Positions 8,428 to 17,804 of a DNA stretch of 64,000 nucleotides are shown piece after piece. Within the stretch, counting starts at the first letter, position 1; the number at the start of each line of letters is the position of its first letter. Both the position numbers and the translations under genes were made by a program. The notes below the pieces were generated by a model. The model was not told where the DNA came from. It saw only the letters and a list, made by a program, of their open reading frames with translations, and ran no database searches. This DNA is from Oscillospiraceae bacterium (GTDB lineage Bacteria; Bacillota; Clostridia; Oscillospirales; Oscillospiraceae), in assembly GCA_017469115.1 (NCBI GenBank), contig JAFUGY010000058.1, forward strand, positions 17,329-81,328, in the 5' to 3' direction.

Positions 8428-10680
8428 TTGGAGGACGAACAGTCGAAGAAAAAATCGTCTGCAGCGGGAAAGCTCGGGTACGCGGCCTACAAGGTAACCG
8501 ACGGGATCATGGACGGGATTGCTTCCGTGGCACGGTTCATTCTGAAGTTCTTCGGATCCGCGGTCATTGTGCTCCTGCTTGCAGGAATGTTGTTTGCCTG
8601 CATTTTTGCCTATTATGTAAAAAACTTCCTTGTTTCCGAAGTCGATGTCTCCCTATCCGATTATACCATCAACCAGGCCAGCACCATCTGGTACAATGAC
8701 GGTTCGGGAGAATACAAAGAGCTTGTCACGCTCACAGGCCTTGAAACCCATGACTGGGTGGAATATGAGCAAATCCCGCACTATATGGAACAGGCTGTCG
8801 TTGCCATTGAAGACAAGCGTTTTTATGACCATAAGGGCGTTGACTGGTACAGAACTTCCGGTGCCCTGATCGATATGTTCTTCACCATGCGCAAGACCTA
8901 CGGCGGTTCGACGATTACCCAGCAGGTTTTAAAAAACGTTACGGGGAATGACGAGGTTACCGTTCAGCGTAAGCTGAAAGAAATATTCGGTGCCCTGGAG
9001 CTGGAAAAGCGATACGATAAAAAGGAAATCATGGAGTGGTACCTCAACGTGGCCTATTTCGGAGAAGGCTGTTGGGGTGTTCAACGAGCTGCCCAGAAGT
9101 ATTTCGGCAAGGATGTTTCGGAACTGTCCCTGGCGGAGTGCGCATCGATTGCAGGCATTACCAATCTGCCGACGTATTATGACCCCTTCTATAACGAAGA
9201 GAATAACAAGCGCCGTCAGGAGACCATTCTGCGGGAGATGTATAATCAGGGCTTCCTTACTTATGAGGAATACAAGCAGTCCGAAGCAGAGCAGCTGTAC
9301 TTTGCCCGTACTCCGGAGTAAGACTCCGTTCATCAGTTTTACACCTTTTATGAAGAAACCGTCATTGAAGATGTGATTCGCGATCTGGCAAGGCTGAAGG
9401 GAATCAGCACCTCGGCAGCGCGGACGCTGGTTTTCAACGGTGGCTATCAGATCTACTGCTGTCTCGACCCGGATATTCAGACGGCGGTGGACAATATATA
9501 TGAAGATCTCAATGCCATCCCGAGAACGTCGGGAACCCAGCAGCTGCAGAGCAGCATTGTGGTGATGAACCCGTATAACGGGGCTATTGTTGCGCTTTCC
9601 GGCGGTGTTGGGGAAAAGGACAGAAACTTCCCCCTCAACCGTGCTACGACCACACAGCGCTCTCCCGGCTCGGCGTTCAAGCCCATCGCTTCCTACGGTC
9701 CGGCAACGGAGCTCGGATATATCACCCCCAACACCTGGGTGCGGGATGAATCCTATATCACGTTGAGCGGAACCAGCTGGTTCCCCCAGAACGACGGCGG
9801 AGAAAACTACGGCTTGATGACGATTTTTGAGGCTCTGCAGTATTCTCTCAATACGGTTGCCGCGCAGATTGTTGACAAGCTGACGCCCGAGGTGTGCTAT
9901 AACTATCTCATTCAGAAGCTCGGGGTGACGAGCCTTGTCCCGGATGACTGTTCCTATGCGCCGATGGCTTTGGGGCAGCTCACCAATGGGATTACCTGCC
10001 GTGAGATGGCCGCTGCCTACTGCTCTTTTGTCAATGACGGCGTTTTTACCTACAGCAGAACCTATTCTCTCGTAACGGATAAACAGGGGAAAACGGTAAT
10101 CGACAATTCGCCCAGCACCATTCAGGCCTTTTCCCCGAATACCGCTCATGTAATGACGTATATGCTGGAAAATGCCGTTGAGAACGGCACCGGAACCGAG
10201 GCAAATCTCGGCAATATGCCGGTTGCCGGTAAAACCGGTACCTCCGGCGAATATAAGGACAGATGGTTTGTCGGCTGCACGCCTTATTATGTTGCTGCTG
10301 TATGGACGGGTTTTGATACGCCGGCCCGCATCAACGTCAGCGGGAACCCTGCTGCAAGGCTGTGGAAAGCCGTCATGCGGCCTGTGCATGAAGGCCTGCC
10401 TTACCGCTCATTTACGTATCCGTATCTTGGACCCAACACCGGTGTGTTTGGCATTACGGACGCAGACCTCGTTTTACCGAACAATCCGTCCGCTTCCCCG
10501 TTTTCCGATTACAGCACGGCGCAGTTCCCGGGGCTCACCATCACGGGAGACTATCAGCCGGAAATCTATGTGGCACCGGATACCTCTTCCAACGGCGGCA
10601 TCTTTTCCGACAACGGTATGTACTCCGGCAACCAGCCTCAGAATGACTGGTTCAGCAACAACATTGTGATTTTTGGATAA
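8428..10680 (+). pseudogene. Class A penicillin-binding protein (PBP1A type), interrupted by in-frame TAA
   Basis: Read through a single TAA (9319-9321, codon 298) this frame encodes 750 residues of a bifunctional murein synthase. Order: cytoplasmic tail, one membrane segment (about 42-65), GT51 glycosyltransferase domain with catalytic EDKRFYDHKG (Glu128) and GGSTITQQ, then the transpeptidase with SAFK (Ser415, Lys418), SLN and KTGTSG motifs. The stop falls between the two domains. The first piece could still be a membrane glycosyltransferase; the second has only a GTG at 9373 without a visible ribosome binding site. Start TTG 8428 is chosen because AAAGGAGGG sits 8 bases upstream; ATG 8421 is out of frame. 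Either a real nonsense mutation or a base error. Confidence 0.85.
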
Positions 10681-10740
10681 AGGCTTGACATTGTTTGGCA
10701 AATTTGGTACTTTCTCATAGAATATTCGGAGGTGTTTATT

Positions 10741-11019
10741 TTGGCAAGATTAGAGTATAAGGGTCATCCGCTCCTGAGAAAAGACAATATGATTTATTAC
10801 GGCAGCTTTGCCGATAAGTATATTGTGATGATGCAGGTGCTGGAATCCAAAAAAGTAAAAGATCTCGATGTGGCGACGAAGGTTTCTCTCCAGCTTCAGC
10901 TGACAGATTCTTCCATCAAATCCCGTGACCGCGTGGTGAAGAAAAGTGAAAAGAGCAGCCTGTATTCTGCAATCGATGTGGCTGCTGTCTGGCTGGAGCG
11001 TGCTCTCGCCCAGGGCTGA
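10741..11019 (+). CDS. Small conserved-looking hypothetical protein
   Basis: No family recognised. The 92-residue basic protein (RLEYKGHPLLRKDNMIYYG near the start, WLERAL near the end) has no signal peptide or membrane segment and looks like a compact cytoplasmic protein. TTG 10741 is preferred because GGAGGTG (10728-10734) sits 6 bases upstream; the in-frame GTG at 10732 overlaps that site. It lies between the PBP and NlpC/P60 genes, 9 bases before the latter, and may be co-transcribed with it. Confidence 0.65.
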   Translation: MARLEYKGHPLLRKDNMIYYGSFADKYIVMMQVLESKKVKDLDVATKVSLQLQLTDSSIKSRDRVVKKSEKSSLYSAIDVAAVWLERALAQG

Positions 11020-11028
11020 GGCATTCTG

Positions 11029-12144
11029 ATGCGGTACCGTTGGATTGCCCTTGCTCTTGCCCTGCTGTTGATTGTTTCCGTGCTTCCGTTTTCGGCCTCT
11101 GCCGATACGGCAGTTGTCACCGGCAAGGGCGTCAATGTGCGCTCCGGGCCGGGGCTGGGGTATAAAGTCACGGATACTTTGAAAAAGGGTACGGTGGTGG
11201 AGATCCTTGCCCAATCTGAAGGAGTTTGGGTTGCGGTGAGATATCCCGGTGGCTCAGGCTATATGTCTTCCGAATATCTGGAAGTTGCAGGGCCTGATCT
11301 CTATGTCGATGAGGGGGCATCTCAGCCCGCATCCGGTACACCCGGGCAAATCGGGGAGGATGTTTTCCTTTCCGAGAACAGCACGGCACCCGCGCCTGCA
11401 GCAGTGCCTGTTGCTACACCGGTGCCGACGCCCGTGCACTCGGCGTCTCCGGCACCTGTCAGCACTGCTGTGCCGGCCTCTTCGCAAACGCCTTATCCCT
11501 CTGCATGGCCTGTCATGCCGGCCTATGAGCCGACGCCGCGGCCTTCCGCTACCCCTGCTCCGACATCGGTTCCTACTCCTGTGCCGACTGCCCGGCCGGT
11601 TCCCACGCCTGTTCCTGCTTCTACGCCGCTCCCGATGCCCTCGGGAAGCCCCTATCCTCTTGCTACAGCTCAGCCGGAAGAAACCCCGGCTCCTCCGGCG
11701 CAGAATCTGCTCGTTCCGTCTGCGTCGAATGCTGCAGAGAGTCCAGTGGGATCTGCTCCTGCGGGGGTTTCCGGTGCAACCGGGATTGATGTGGCGGAAT
11801 TTGCCTGTCGTTTTCTGGGAGCAAAATATACCTGGGCAGGGAAGGATCCCTCCACCGGGTTTGACTGCAGCGGTTTTGTCTGGTATGTTTACAGTCAGTT
11901 CGGGTATGAGCTGAATCGTGTTGCAGCAAGCCAGGCGAAAAACGGGATACACGTCGATCTTTCCGATCTCCGCATGGGCGATGTTTTGTGTTTTTATACC
12001 TACGGTTCCTACATCGGCCATTCGGGAATCTACATCGGCAACGGGAAGTTTATCCATGCGGCGAATTCCTCTTCCGGCGTTATTATAACGGAGTTGAGCA
12101 AATACCCCTGCTATGGGGTCGAAGCACGCCGGATTATTGCATAA
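11029..12144 (+). CDS. Secreted NlpC/P60 peptidoglycan hydrolase with SH3b domain
   Basis: A wall-cutting cysteine peptidase of 371 residues. A signal peptide (about 1-25, ending FSASA) is followed by an SH3b domain with GVNVRSGPGLGYKV (about 34-87), a long Pro/Thr/Ala/Ser linker (about 115-245), and a C-terminal NlpC/P60 domain with the triad Cys280 (FDCSGF), His331 (IGHSGIY) and His343 (FIHAAN). Members cleave gamma-D-Glu-diamino-acid bonds in stem peptides. It sits in a wall-related group with the PBP and alanine racemase. The linker coding DNA is CCG/CCT/ACG-rich and low in complexity, which explains its repetitive look. Confidence 0.93.
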   Translation: MRYRWIALALALLLIVSVLPFSASADTAVVTGKGVNVRSGPGLGYKVTDTLKKGTVVEILAQSEGVWVAVRYPGGSGYMSSEYLEVAGPDLYVDEGASQPASGTPGQIGEDVFLSENSTAPAPAAVPVATPVPTPVHSASPAPVSTAVPASSQTPYPSAWPVMPAYEPTPRPSATPAPTSVPTPVPTARPVPTPVPASTPLPMPSGSPYPLATAQPEETPAPPAQNLLVPSASNAAESPVGSAPAGVSGATGIDVAEFACRFLGAKYTWAGKDPSTGFDCSGFVWYVYSQFGYELNRVAASQAKNGIHVDLSDLRMGDVLCFYTYGSYIGHSGIYIGNGKFIHAANSSSGVIITELSKYPCYGVEARRIIA

Positions 12145-12162
12145 ACAAAGAAGTTGATAAAC

Positions 12163-13290
12163 ATGAACGATCTTCAAAAGCGAACCTGGGCCGAAATCAG
12201 CCTGGACAACATCAAACACAATTATGAAGCCATCAGAAGCGACATTCCATCCGGGTGCCGCTTTCTTGGCGTTGTGAAGGCAGATGCCTATGGGCACGGC
12301 GCCATGCGGGTAGCCTCCCTTTTGCAGGCCTGCGGAGCAGATTATCTTGCGGTTTCCTGTCTTGATGAGGCTCTTGAATTGCGTGACGGCGGAATCACCA
12401 TGCCCATCCTGATTCTCGGGCACACACCCTGGCAATACACCGGTTGCCTGATTGAAAATTCCCTGACCCAGACGGTTACAAATCTTGCCAAGGCAGAAGA
12501 ATACTCTGCTGAGGCTGCAAAGCTTGGCAGGGAGCTTCTCATCCACATCAAGGTTGATACCGGCATGTCGCGTCTAGGCTTTCTGTGCGACGGCAGCCTC
12601 TCTGAGAAGGGGATTGAAAATATTGCCCGTTCCTGCAGCCTGCCCGGCTTGCATCCGGAAGGGATTTATACCCATTTCGCAGTTTCTGATGAACCGGGAG
12701 AGGAGAATCGTTCCTATACCGAGAGGCAGTTTTCTCTGTTTCTGCATGTGGTGGAAGAGCTGCAGCAGCGCTACGGAATTGTTTTCCCCTTGCGTCACTG
12801 CGCAAACAGCGGTGCGGTTGTGAACTATCCTGAGATGGCGCTGGATATGGTGCGGCCAGGATTGCTGCTTTACGGATATGGGGATGAAAACCGGCCTCTC
12901 AACCTGAAACCCTGTATGCGCTTCGTCACAACCGTGTCTACCATCAAACATTATGAGCCGGGAACTTTTATCTCTTACGGCAGAAAGTATGAGACCACCC
13001 GGAAAACCCGCGTCGGGGTGCTTGCTCTCGGCTATGCCGACGGGCTGCCGCGGGCAGCATCCGGCAAATGCAGCTTTGCAACGCCTTGGGGGATGGCTCC
13101 ACAGATTGGCACTGTTTGTATGGACATGTGCATGGCTGACCTGACGGACCTCTATGAAGCAGAGGTCGGTACCGAGGTGGAGTTATTCGGTGAGCATGCC
13201 GATATCCATGCGCTGGCCGAAGCAGCCGGCACGATTCCCTATGAGCTGCTGTGCAGTGTTACCAAGCGCGTTCCGAGAGTTTATAAGTAA
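12163..13290 (+). CDS. alr: Alanine racemase
   Basis: A PLP enzyme interconverting L- and D-alanine for peptidoglycan. It has 375 residues, the usual length. The PLP lysine is Lys39 in VVKADAYGHG. A C-terminal beta domain carries GLLLYGYG and the ISYGRKYETT...GVLALGYADG segment with the second catalytic base region. ATG 12163 is chosen because AAAGAAG lies about 9 bases upstream; an in-frame TTG at 12154 would add three residues. Pro-hydrolase is 18 bases upstream and pheS 24 bases downstream. Confidence 0.95.
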   Translation: MNDLQKRTWAEISLDNIKHNYEAIRSDIPSGCRFLGVVKADAYGHGAMRVASLLQACGADYLAVSCLDEALELRDGGITMPILILGHTPWQYTGCLIENSLTQTVTNLAKAEEYSAEAAKLGRELLIHIKVDTGMSRLGFLCDGSLSEKGIENIARSCSLPGLHPEGIYTHFAVSDEPGEENRSYTERQFSLFLHVVEELQQRYGIVFPLRHCANSGAVVNYPEMALDMVRPGLLLYGYGDENRPLNLKPCMRFVTTVSTIKHYEPGTFISYGRKYETTRKTRVGVLALGYADGLPRAASGKCSFATPWGMAPQIGTVCMDMCMADLTDLYEAEVGTEVELFGEHADIHALAEAAGTIPYELLCSVTKRVPRVYK

Positions 13291-13314
13291 ATGAAATAGA
13301 AGGAGAAAACCGTT

Positions 13315-14340
13315 ATGAAAGAAATGATGGAGAAGCTCAGAGAAGCTTCAATCAGAGCGATTCTGGAGAGCGAAGATGTTGACTCTCTGGAAGCACTCCG
13401 GGTCAAGTATCTCGGCAAGAAGGGCGAACTGACGGGGATCCTCCGCCAGATGGGAGGCCTTTCGGCAGAGGAGCGCCCTGTGATGGGGCAGCTTGCCAAC
13501 AAGCTCCGCGGCGATATCGAAGCTGCAATTGAAGCGCGCCGCCAGGTGCTTGCTTCGGCGCTGATGGAAAAGAAGCTGGAGGCGGAAGCGGTTGACGTAA
13601 CACTTCCTGCAGCGGAAACCCGCCTTGGCCATAAGCACCCGATGTATAACGTTCTCGATCAGATTAAAGATATCTTTATCGGGATGGGCTTCGAGATCCT
13701 TGACGGCAGTGAAGTTGAGCTTGCCGATTATAACTTTACAAAGCTGAACATTGAAGATTCTCATCCTTCCCGTGAGTGGACGGACACCTTCTATTTCACT
13801 CCTGATAGCAAAATCCTTCTCCGCACGCAGACGTCTCCCATGCAGGTGCATGCCATGGAGACGAAAACCCTCCCCATTCGTATGATTGCTCCCGGCCGTG
13901 TTTACCGAAAGGACGAAGTGGATGCCACGCACTCTCCGATGTTTCACCAGATCGAAGGCATGGTGATAGACAAGGGCGTCACCATGGCAGACCTGAAGGC
14001 CACCCTGAATCTCGTGGTGGAGAAAATCTACGGGGAAGGAACCGTCACCCGCTTCCGCCCGCACCACTTCCCTTTCACTGAACCCAGTGCCGAATTGGAT
14101 ATCCGCTGCCACAAATGCGGCGGGAAAGGCTGCCCCACCTGCAAAGGAGAAGGCTGGATTGAAGTGCTCGGCTGCGGGATGGTTCATCCCAAAGTGCTGG
14201 CCGGCTGCGGCATCGATCCTGACGTCTACTCCGGTTGGGCGTTCGGCATGGGCCTGGAACGCCTGGCAATGGGCGAGTATAAGATTTCCGATCTGCGCCT
14301 CATTTTCGAAAATGACGAGCGCTTCCTTGAGCAGTTCTGA
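13315..14340 (+). CDS. pheS: Phenylalanyl-tRNA synthetase alpha subunit
   Basis: The catalytic subunit of the alpha2beta2 synthetase that charges tRNA-Phe. 341 residues: N-terminal coiled coil, then class II core with motif 2 (about GRVYRKDEVDATHSPMFHQ) and motif 3 (GMGLERLAM). The insert CHKCGGKGCPTCKGEGW near residue 258 is a four-cysteine knuckle present in many PheS proteins. AGAAGGAG-type site lies before ATG 13315. It is followed by pheT after 18 bases. No T-box leader is visible upstream, so regulation must come from elsewhere. Confidence 0.97.
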   Translation: MKEMMEKLREASIRAILESEDVDSLEALRVKYLGKKGELTGILRQMGGLSAEERPVMGQLANKLRGDIEAAIEARRQVLASALMEKKLEAEAVDVTLPAAETRLGHKHPMYNVLDQIKDIFIGMGFEILDGSEVELADYNFTKLNIEDSHPSREWTDTFYFTPDSKILLRTQTSPMQVHAMETKTLPIRMIAPGRVYRKDEVDATHSPMFHQIEGMVIDKGVTMADLKATLNLVVEKIYGEGTVTRFRPHHFPFTEPSAELDIRCHKCGGKGCPTCKGEGWIEVLGCGMVHPKVLAGCGIDPDVYSGWAFGMGLERLAMGEYKISDLRLIFENDERFLEQF

Positions 14341-14358
14341 GAAGGGGGAGTGTAGAGT

Positions 14359-16746
14359 ATGAAATGTTCCAGAAAATGGCTCACAGAGTTTGTTGACCTG
14401 CCAATTTCAGAGGTGGGCGACAGAGCTTTTGCAGAAGCAATGTCCGTGTCCGGATCCAAAGTGGAATCCACGGAGGATCTCAGCCTGACCATGAAGAATG
14501 TCAAAGTGGGCAAGGTTCTCTCCATTGAGCGTCACCCCGATTCCGACCATATGTGGGTCTGCCAGATCGACGTCGGAGACGGTGCTCCCGTTCAGATCTG
14601 CACCGGTGCACAGAATGTGCGTCAGGGAGATCTGGTTCCCACAGCGCTGGACGGTTCTCTCCTGCCCGGCGGGGTTGAAATCAAGGCAAAACCTCTGCGC
14701 GGTGTCCCGTCTGACGGGATGCTCTGCTCCTTCAAAGAGCTTGGCGCAACCCAGCACGACTTCCCCTATGCCATCGAAAACGGCATCCTGATCCTTCAGG
14801 GCGATTATCAGCCCGGGGATGATATGGCTGTAAAGATGGGCCTTGATGACCATGTGGTCGACTTTGAAATCACTCCCAATCGGCCTGACTGCCTCTGTAT
14901 GATCGGCCTTGCGCGGGAAGCTGCCGTAACCTTCGGAAAAGAACTGAAGCTCCATGAGCCTGTTGTTGCTGCCAAAGCAGAAGGCAATATTGCCGAACTG
15001 GCAAAAATCGTCATTGAAGATGCCGATCTTTGCCCGCGGTATACAGCCCGCATGGTGAAAAACGTCAAGATTGCTCCCTCTCCCGAATGGATGAAGGAGC
15101 GCATCCGCAATGCCGGGATGCGTCCCATCAATAACATTGTGGATATTACCAACTATGTCATGATGGAATACGGCCAGCCCATGCACGCATTCGATTTTTC
15201 CTGTGTCGGTAACGGTGAAATTCACGTCCGCCGCGCAAGAGACGGCGAATCGATCCGCACGCTCGACGGTACGGAGAGAGCTCTCACAACCGATATGCTT
15301 TGCATTTGCGACACGGAAAAACCTGTTGCAGTTGCAGGCGTCATGGGTGGCGAAAATTCCGAAATCGTCGGCGATACGGCCATGGTTCTTTTTGAAAGCG
15401 CCTGCTTCAACGGGCCTTCCGTCCGCCGCACGGCAACCGCTCTCGGCATGCGTACCGATGCCTCCTCCCGTTTCGAAAAAGGGCTGGATATGCAGAACAC
15501 CATGAAAGCCGTGGAACGCGCCTGTGAGCTGATCGAAATGCTCGGTGCGGGCGAAGTGGTGCCCGGTGTGATCGATGTGGTTCCCGAGCCTTTCCGCGAG
15601 ACAACGCTGAAGCTGGAGCCGGAGAAGATTAATGCCCTTCTTGGCACGGATATCGATGCCGATACCATGAAGAAGATCCTGATCGATCTGGGCTTCACTA
15701 TGGAAGGCGAGATCATTCATGTTCCGTCCTGGCGTGCGGATGTGGAGCATTATTCCGACATTGCCGAAGAAGTTGCCCGTTTCTATGGCTATAATGAAAT
15801 CCCGACGAAGTTCACCGGTGCAATCAGCACCTGCGGAGGCTACACGCCTGTGCAGCAGTGTGAACGGCAGGTGGGTGAGATCCTGCGGAGCCTCGGGCTT
15901 GACGAAATTATTACCTATTCCTTCATCAGCCCCTCGTATTACGATAAAATCCGTATGCCGGTCGATTCTCCCCTGCGCGACAGCCTGAAGATTCTCAATC
16001 CTCTGGGAGAGGATACCTCCATCATGCGTACAACGGTGCTCCCCTCCATGCTTGAGATTCTCACCCGGAACTATAATTTCCGGAATAAGGCGGCGCTCCT
16101 GTATGAAATCGGCAAAATTTACCTGAAGCGGGAAGACGGCCTTGCCGATGAGCCGAAAATCGTTTCCATTGGCCTGTATGGTCCGGATACCGATTTCTTC
16201 AAGCTCAAGGGCATTGTGGAAACGTTGATCTCCGGCATTACCGGCAAGGAAATGCGCTTTGTCACCGAGAAGGAGAACGCTTCCTATCATCCGGGGCGCT
16301 GTGCAAAAGTCTTTGCAGGCGATGCATGCCTCGGCGTGTTCGGCCAGATTCACCCGGCGGTGGCCGCCAATTATGGGGTCGATACCGAACTTTACTGTGC
16401 TGAGCTGAGCTTTGATGCGCTTTATGCTTTGCGCAGAGAACTTCCGGTTTATACCCCACTGCCCAAGTTCCCCTCTGTCAGCCGTGATATCGCAGTGGTA
16501 TGCAGCAATGCCATCCCGGTTGGCGACCTTTCCGATTGCATCCTGAAAAACGGCGGAGCTTTCCTCAAGGGCTGCTCGGTGTTTGATGTTTATACCGGCC
16601 GCCACATTGCGGATGGGCTGAAATCCGTAGCTTTCTCACTCACTATGCGTGCAGATGACCGCACCATGACGGATGACGATGCTGATTCTACAGTCAAATC
16701 CGTCCTTCGTGCCTTGAAAGAACAGTACAACGCTGTCATCCGCTGA
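14359..16746 (+). CDS. pheT: Phenylalanyl-tRNA synthetase beta subunit
   Basis: The 795-residue beta subunit partners PheS. Visible domains: N-terminal OB-fold tRNA-binding domain (about 40-150), B3/B4 editing region with the NNIVDITNYVMMEYGQPMHAFD segment (about 255-280), B5 domain, and the C-terminal ferredoxin-like anticodon-binding domain (FPSVSRDIAVV to the end). Length and order match the family. It is the last gene before a terminator, so alr-pheS-pheT is a likely operon end. A long open frame on the opposite strand here is a codon-usage shadow. Confidence 0.97.
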   Translation: MKCSRKWLTEFVDLPISEVGDRAFAEAMSVSGSKVESTEDLSLTMKNVKVGKVLSIERHPDSDHMWVCQIDVGDGAPVQICTGAQNVRQGDLVPTALDGSLLPGGVEIKAKPLRGVPSDGMLCSFKELGATQHDFPYAIENGILILQGDYQPGDDMAVKMGLDDHVVDFEITPNRPDCLCMIGLAREAAVTFGKELKLHEPVVAAKAEGNIAELAKIVIEDADLCPRYTARMVKNVKIAPSPEWMKERIRNAGMRPINNIVDITNYVMMEYGQPMHAFDFSCVGNGEIHVRRARDGESIRTLDGTERALTTDMLCICDTEKPVAVAGVMGGENSEIVGDTAMVLFESACFNGPSVRRTATALGMRTDASSRFEKGLDMQNTMKAVERACELIEMLGAGEVVPGVIDVVPEPFRETTLKLEPEKINALLGTDIDADTMKKILIDLGFTMEGEIIHVPSWRADVEHYSDIAEEVARFYGYNEIPTKFTGAISTCGGYTPVQQCERQVGEILRSLGLDEIITYSFISPSYYDKIRMPVDSPLRDSLKILNPLGEDTSIMRTTVLPSMLEILTRNYNFRNKAALLYEIGKIYLKREDGLADEPKIVSIGLYGPDTDFFKLKGIVETLISGITGKEMRFVTEKENASYHPGRCAKVFAGDACLGVFGQIHPAVAANYGVDTELYCAELSFDALYALRRELPVYTPLPKFPSVSRDIAVVCSNAIPVGDLSDCILKNGGAFLKGCSVFDVYTGRHIADGLKSVAFSLTMRADDRTMTDDDADSTVKSVLRALKEQYNAVIR

Positions 16747-16770
16747 AAACAGCGATTCTTTTGAACAGTG

Positions 16771-16808
16771 CCCCGGGAGAAGCTTCTTGCCGGGGTGCTG
16801 TTGTTTTT
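16771..16808 (+). terminator. Intrinsic terminator after pheT
   Basis: CCCCGG (16771-16776) pairs with CCGGGG (16790-16795), followed by a T-rich tract TGCTGTTGTTTTTT. Confidence 0.7.
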
Positions 16809-16820
16809 TGAAAAATCCCC

Positions 16821-16849
16821 TTTACGATTGCCTTTTTTTTGTGTATACT
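16821..16849 (+). promoter_or_regulatory. Promoter of the ireB operon
   Basis: TTTACG (16821-16826) and TATACT (16844-16849), spacer 17, 46 bases before the ireB start. Confidence 0.65.
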
Positions 16850-16895
16850 ATGCCTACAGGCAAAATTATTATTTCATGAGGAGGTTGTTGGCATT

Positions 16896-17138
16896 ATGGA
16901 AGACGCAACCAGAAAATTTACAACTGTTGATGGAAGAAGCGAGATGAAGGACATCCTCACCTCCGTGTACAGCTCCCTTGTTGTCAAAGGGTATAACCCG
17001 ATCAATCAGCTGGTCGGCTATATTCTCTCCGAAGACCCGACGTATATTACAAACTACAACAATGCCCGTCAATTGATTTGCCGTATTGACAGGGATGAGC
17101 TCCTGCAGGAGATGCTGAAATCCTACCTTGACAAATAA
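16896..17138 (+). CDS. ireB: IreB family regulatory phosphoprotein
   Basis: An 80-residue protein of the former DUF965/UPF0297 family. In enterococci IreB is phosphorylated on N-terminal threonines by the PASTA kinase IreK and affects cephalosporin tolerance. Here Thr residues sit near the N-terminus ([10 protein letters not shown]), followed by the conserved core [21 protein letters not shown] and ending in SYLDK. ATG 16896 is chosen because GAGGAGG (16878-16884) lies upstream; a longer frame from 16839 overlaps the promoter. The usual neighbours alaS and ruvX are absent. Confidence 0.92.
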   Translation: MEDATRKFTTVDGRSEMKDILTSVYSSLVVKGYNPINQLVGYILSEDPTYITNYNNARQLICRIDRDELLQEMLKSYLDK

Positions 17139-17790
17139 GAAGGCACTGCCCCGGCTGAATTTCATGCCGGGGTTCTTTCGTGAAGAAGAACCTGTAAAAA
17201 AGAAGATCGTCCAGCAAAAGAACATCCTGCTCGGAGGGAAATCCATTCCTTACGAACTGGAAAGAAAGCCCGTCAAAAACATCAATCTGCGCATCCGCCC
17301 GGACGGAACCATCCACGTTTCTGCATCTTCCCGGCACACCATGAAGCAGATTGAAGATCTATTCCTCTCGAACGAGCGGATGATTCTCCAATCGCTGGAG
17401 AAAGCGGAGAAGTTGAAGCAAAAGGCATCCGGCATCGAGATAATGAGCCGGGCAAGAGAAGGCGAATGCTGCAAAAGGATTGTGGAAGCTTTCTGCACCA
17501 TGTATTACCCGCCTTTTGCTGTAGCCTGCGGCGGCGAAATGCCGGAGATCCGTTACCGCAGAATGAAGTCGCGCTGGGGAAGCTGTGCGCCGAGAACAAA
17601 GGTCCTCACCTTTAATACGAGGCTTGCCTATGTGCCGGAGGCTTGCGCGGAATATGTTGTCGTGCACGAATTCTGTCATTTCCTTTATGCCAATCATTCC
17701 GCGCATTTTTACGCGGCAGTTGAGGCGATCCTGCCCGACTGGAAAAGCAGAAGAGATGAACTGAGAAAATATGAAGGCCTGATGGTCTGA
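17128..17790 (+). CDS. YgjP/SprT-like zinc metallohydrolase (DUF45)
   Basis: A 220-residue protein with the M48-like DUF45 signature: [26 protein letters not shown] near the C-terminus, in which HExxH plus a downstream His bind zinc, and [23 protein letters not shown] before it. The family substrate is not firmly known. The start is uncertain: TTG 17128 overlaps the ireB stop, ATG 17164 would shorten it by 12 residues, and neither has a strong ribosome binding site. It is co-transcribed with ireB and the PfkB kinase (14 bases downstream). Confidence 0.87.
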   Translation: MTNKKALPRLNFMPGFFREEEPVKKKIVQQKNILLGGKSIPYELERKPVKNINLRIRPDGTIHVSASSRHTMKQIEDLFLSNERMILQSLEKAEKLKQKASGIEIMSRAREGECCKRIVEAFCTMYYPPFAVACGGEMPEIRYRRMKSRWGSCAPRTKVLTFNTRLAYVPEACAEYVVVHEFCHFLYANHSAHFYAAVEAILPDWKSRRDELRKYEGLMV

Positions 17791-17804
17791 AAAAGGAGAA
17801 TGCT

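Noticed and set aside
3106-9321. Genetic-code change as the cause of the two internal stops
   Set aside because: One stop is TAG and the other TAA, and both codons end many genes here normally (TAG ends the PfkB gene at 18780-18782).
8929-10389. Minus-strand open frame (486 codons) opposite the PBP gene
   Set aside because: Shadow frame; the plus strand carries all catalytic PBP motifs.
11390-11700. Repeat-like DNA inside the NlpC/P60 gene, considered as a tandem repeat or CRISPR
   Set aside because: It encodes a Pro/Thr/Ser/Ala linker in frame, with no regular repeat unit or spacers.
14407-16605. Very long minus-strand open frame (732 codons) over pheT
   Set aside because: Shadow of pheT codon usage; its translation is low in recognisable motifs and rich in His/Arg/Gly.
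12154-16746. T-box leader before pheS
   Set aside because: Only 24 bases separate alr and pheS and no T-box sequence was seen.
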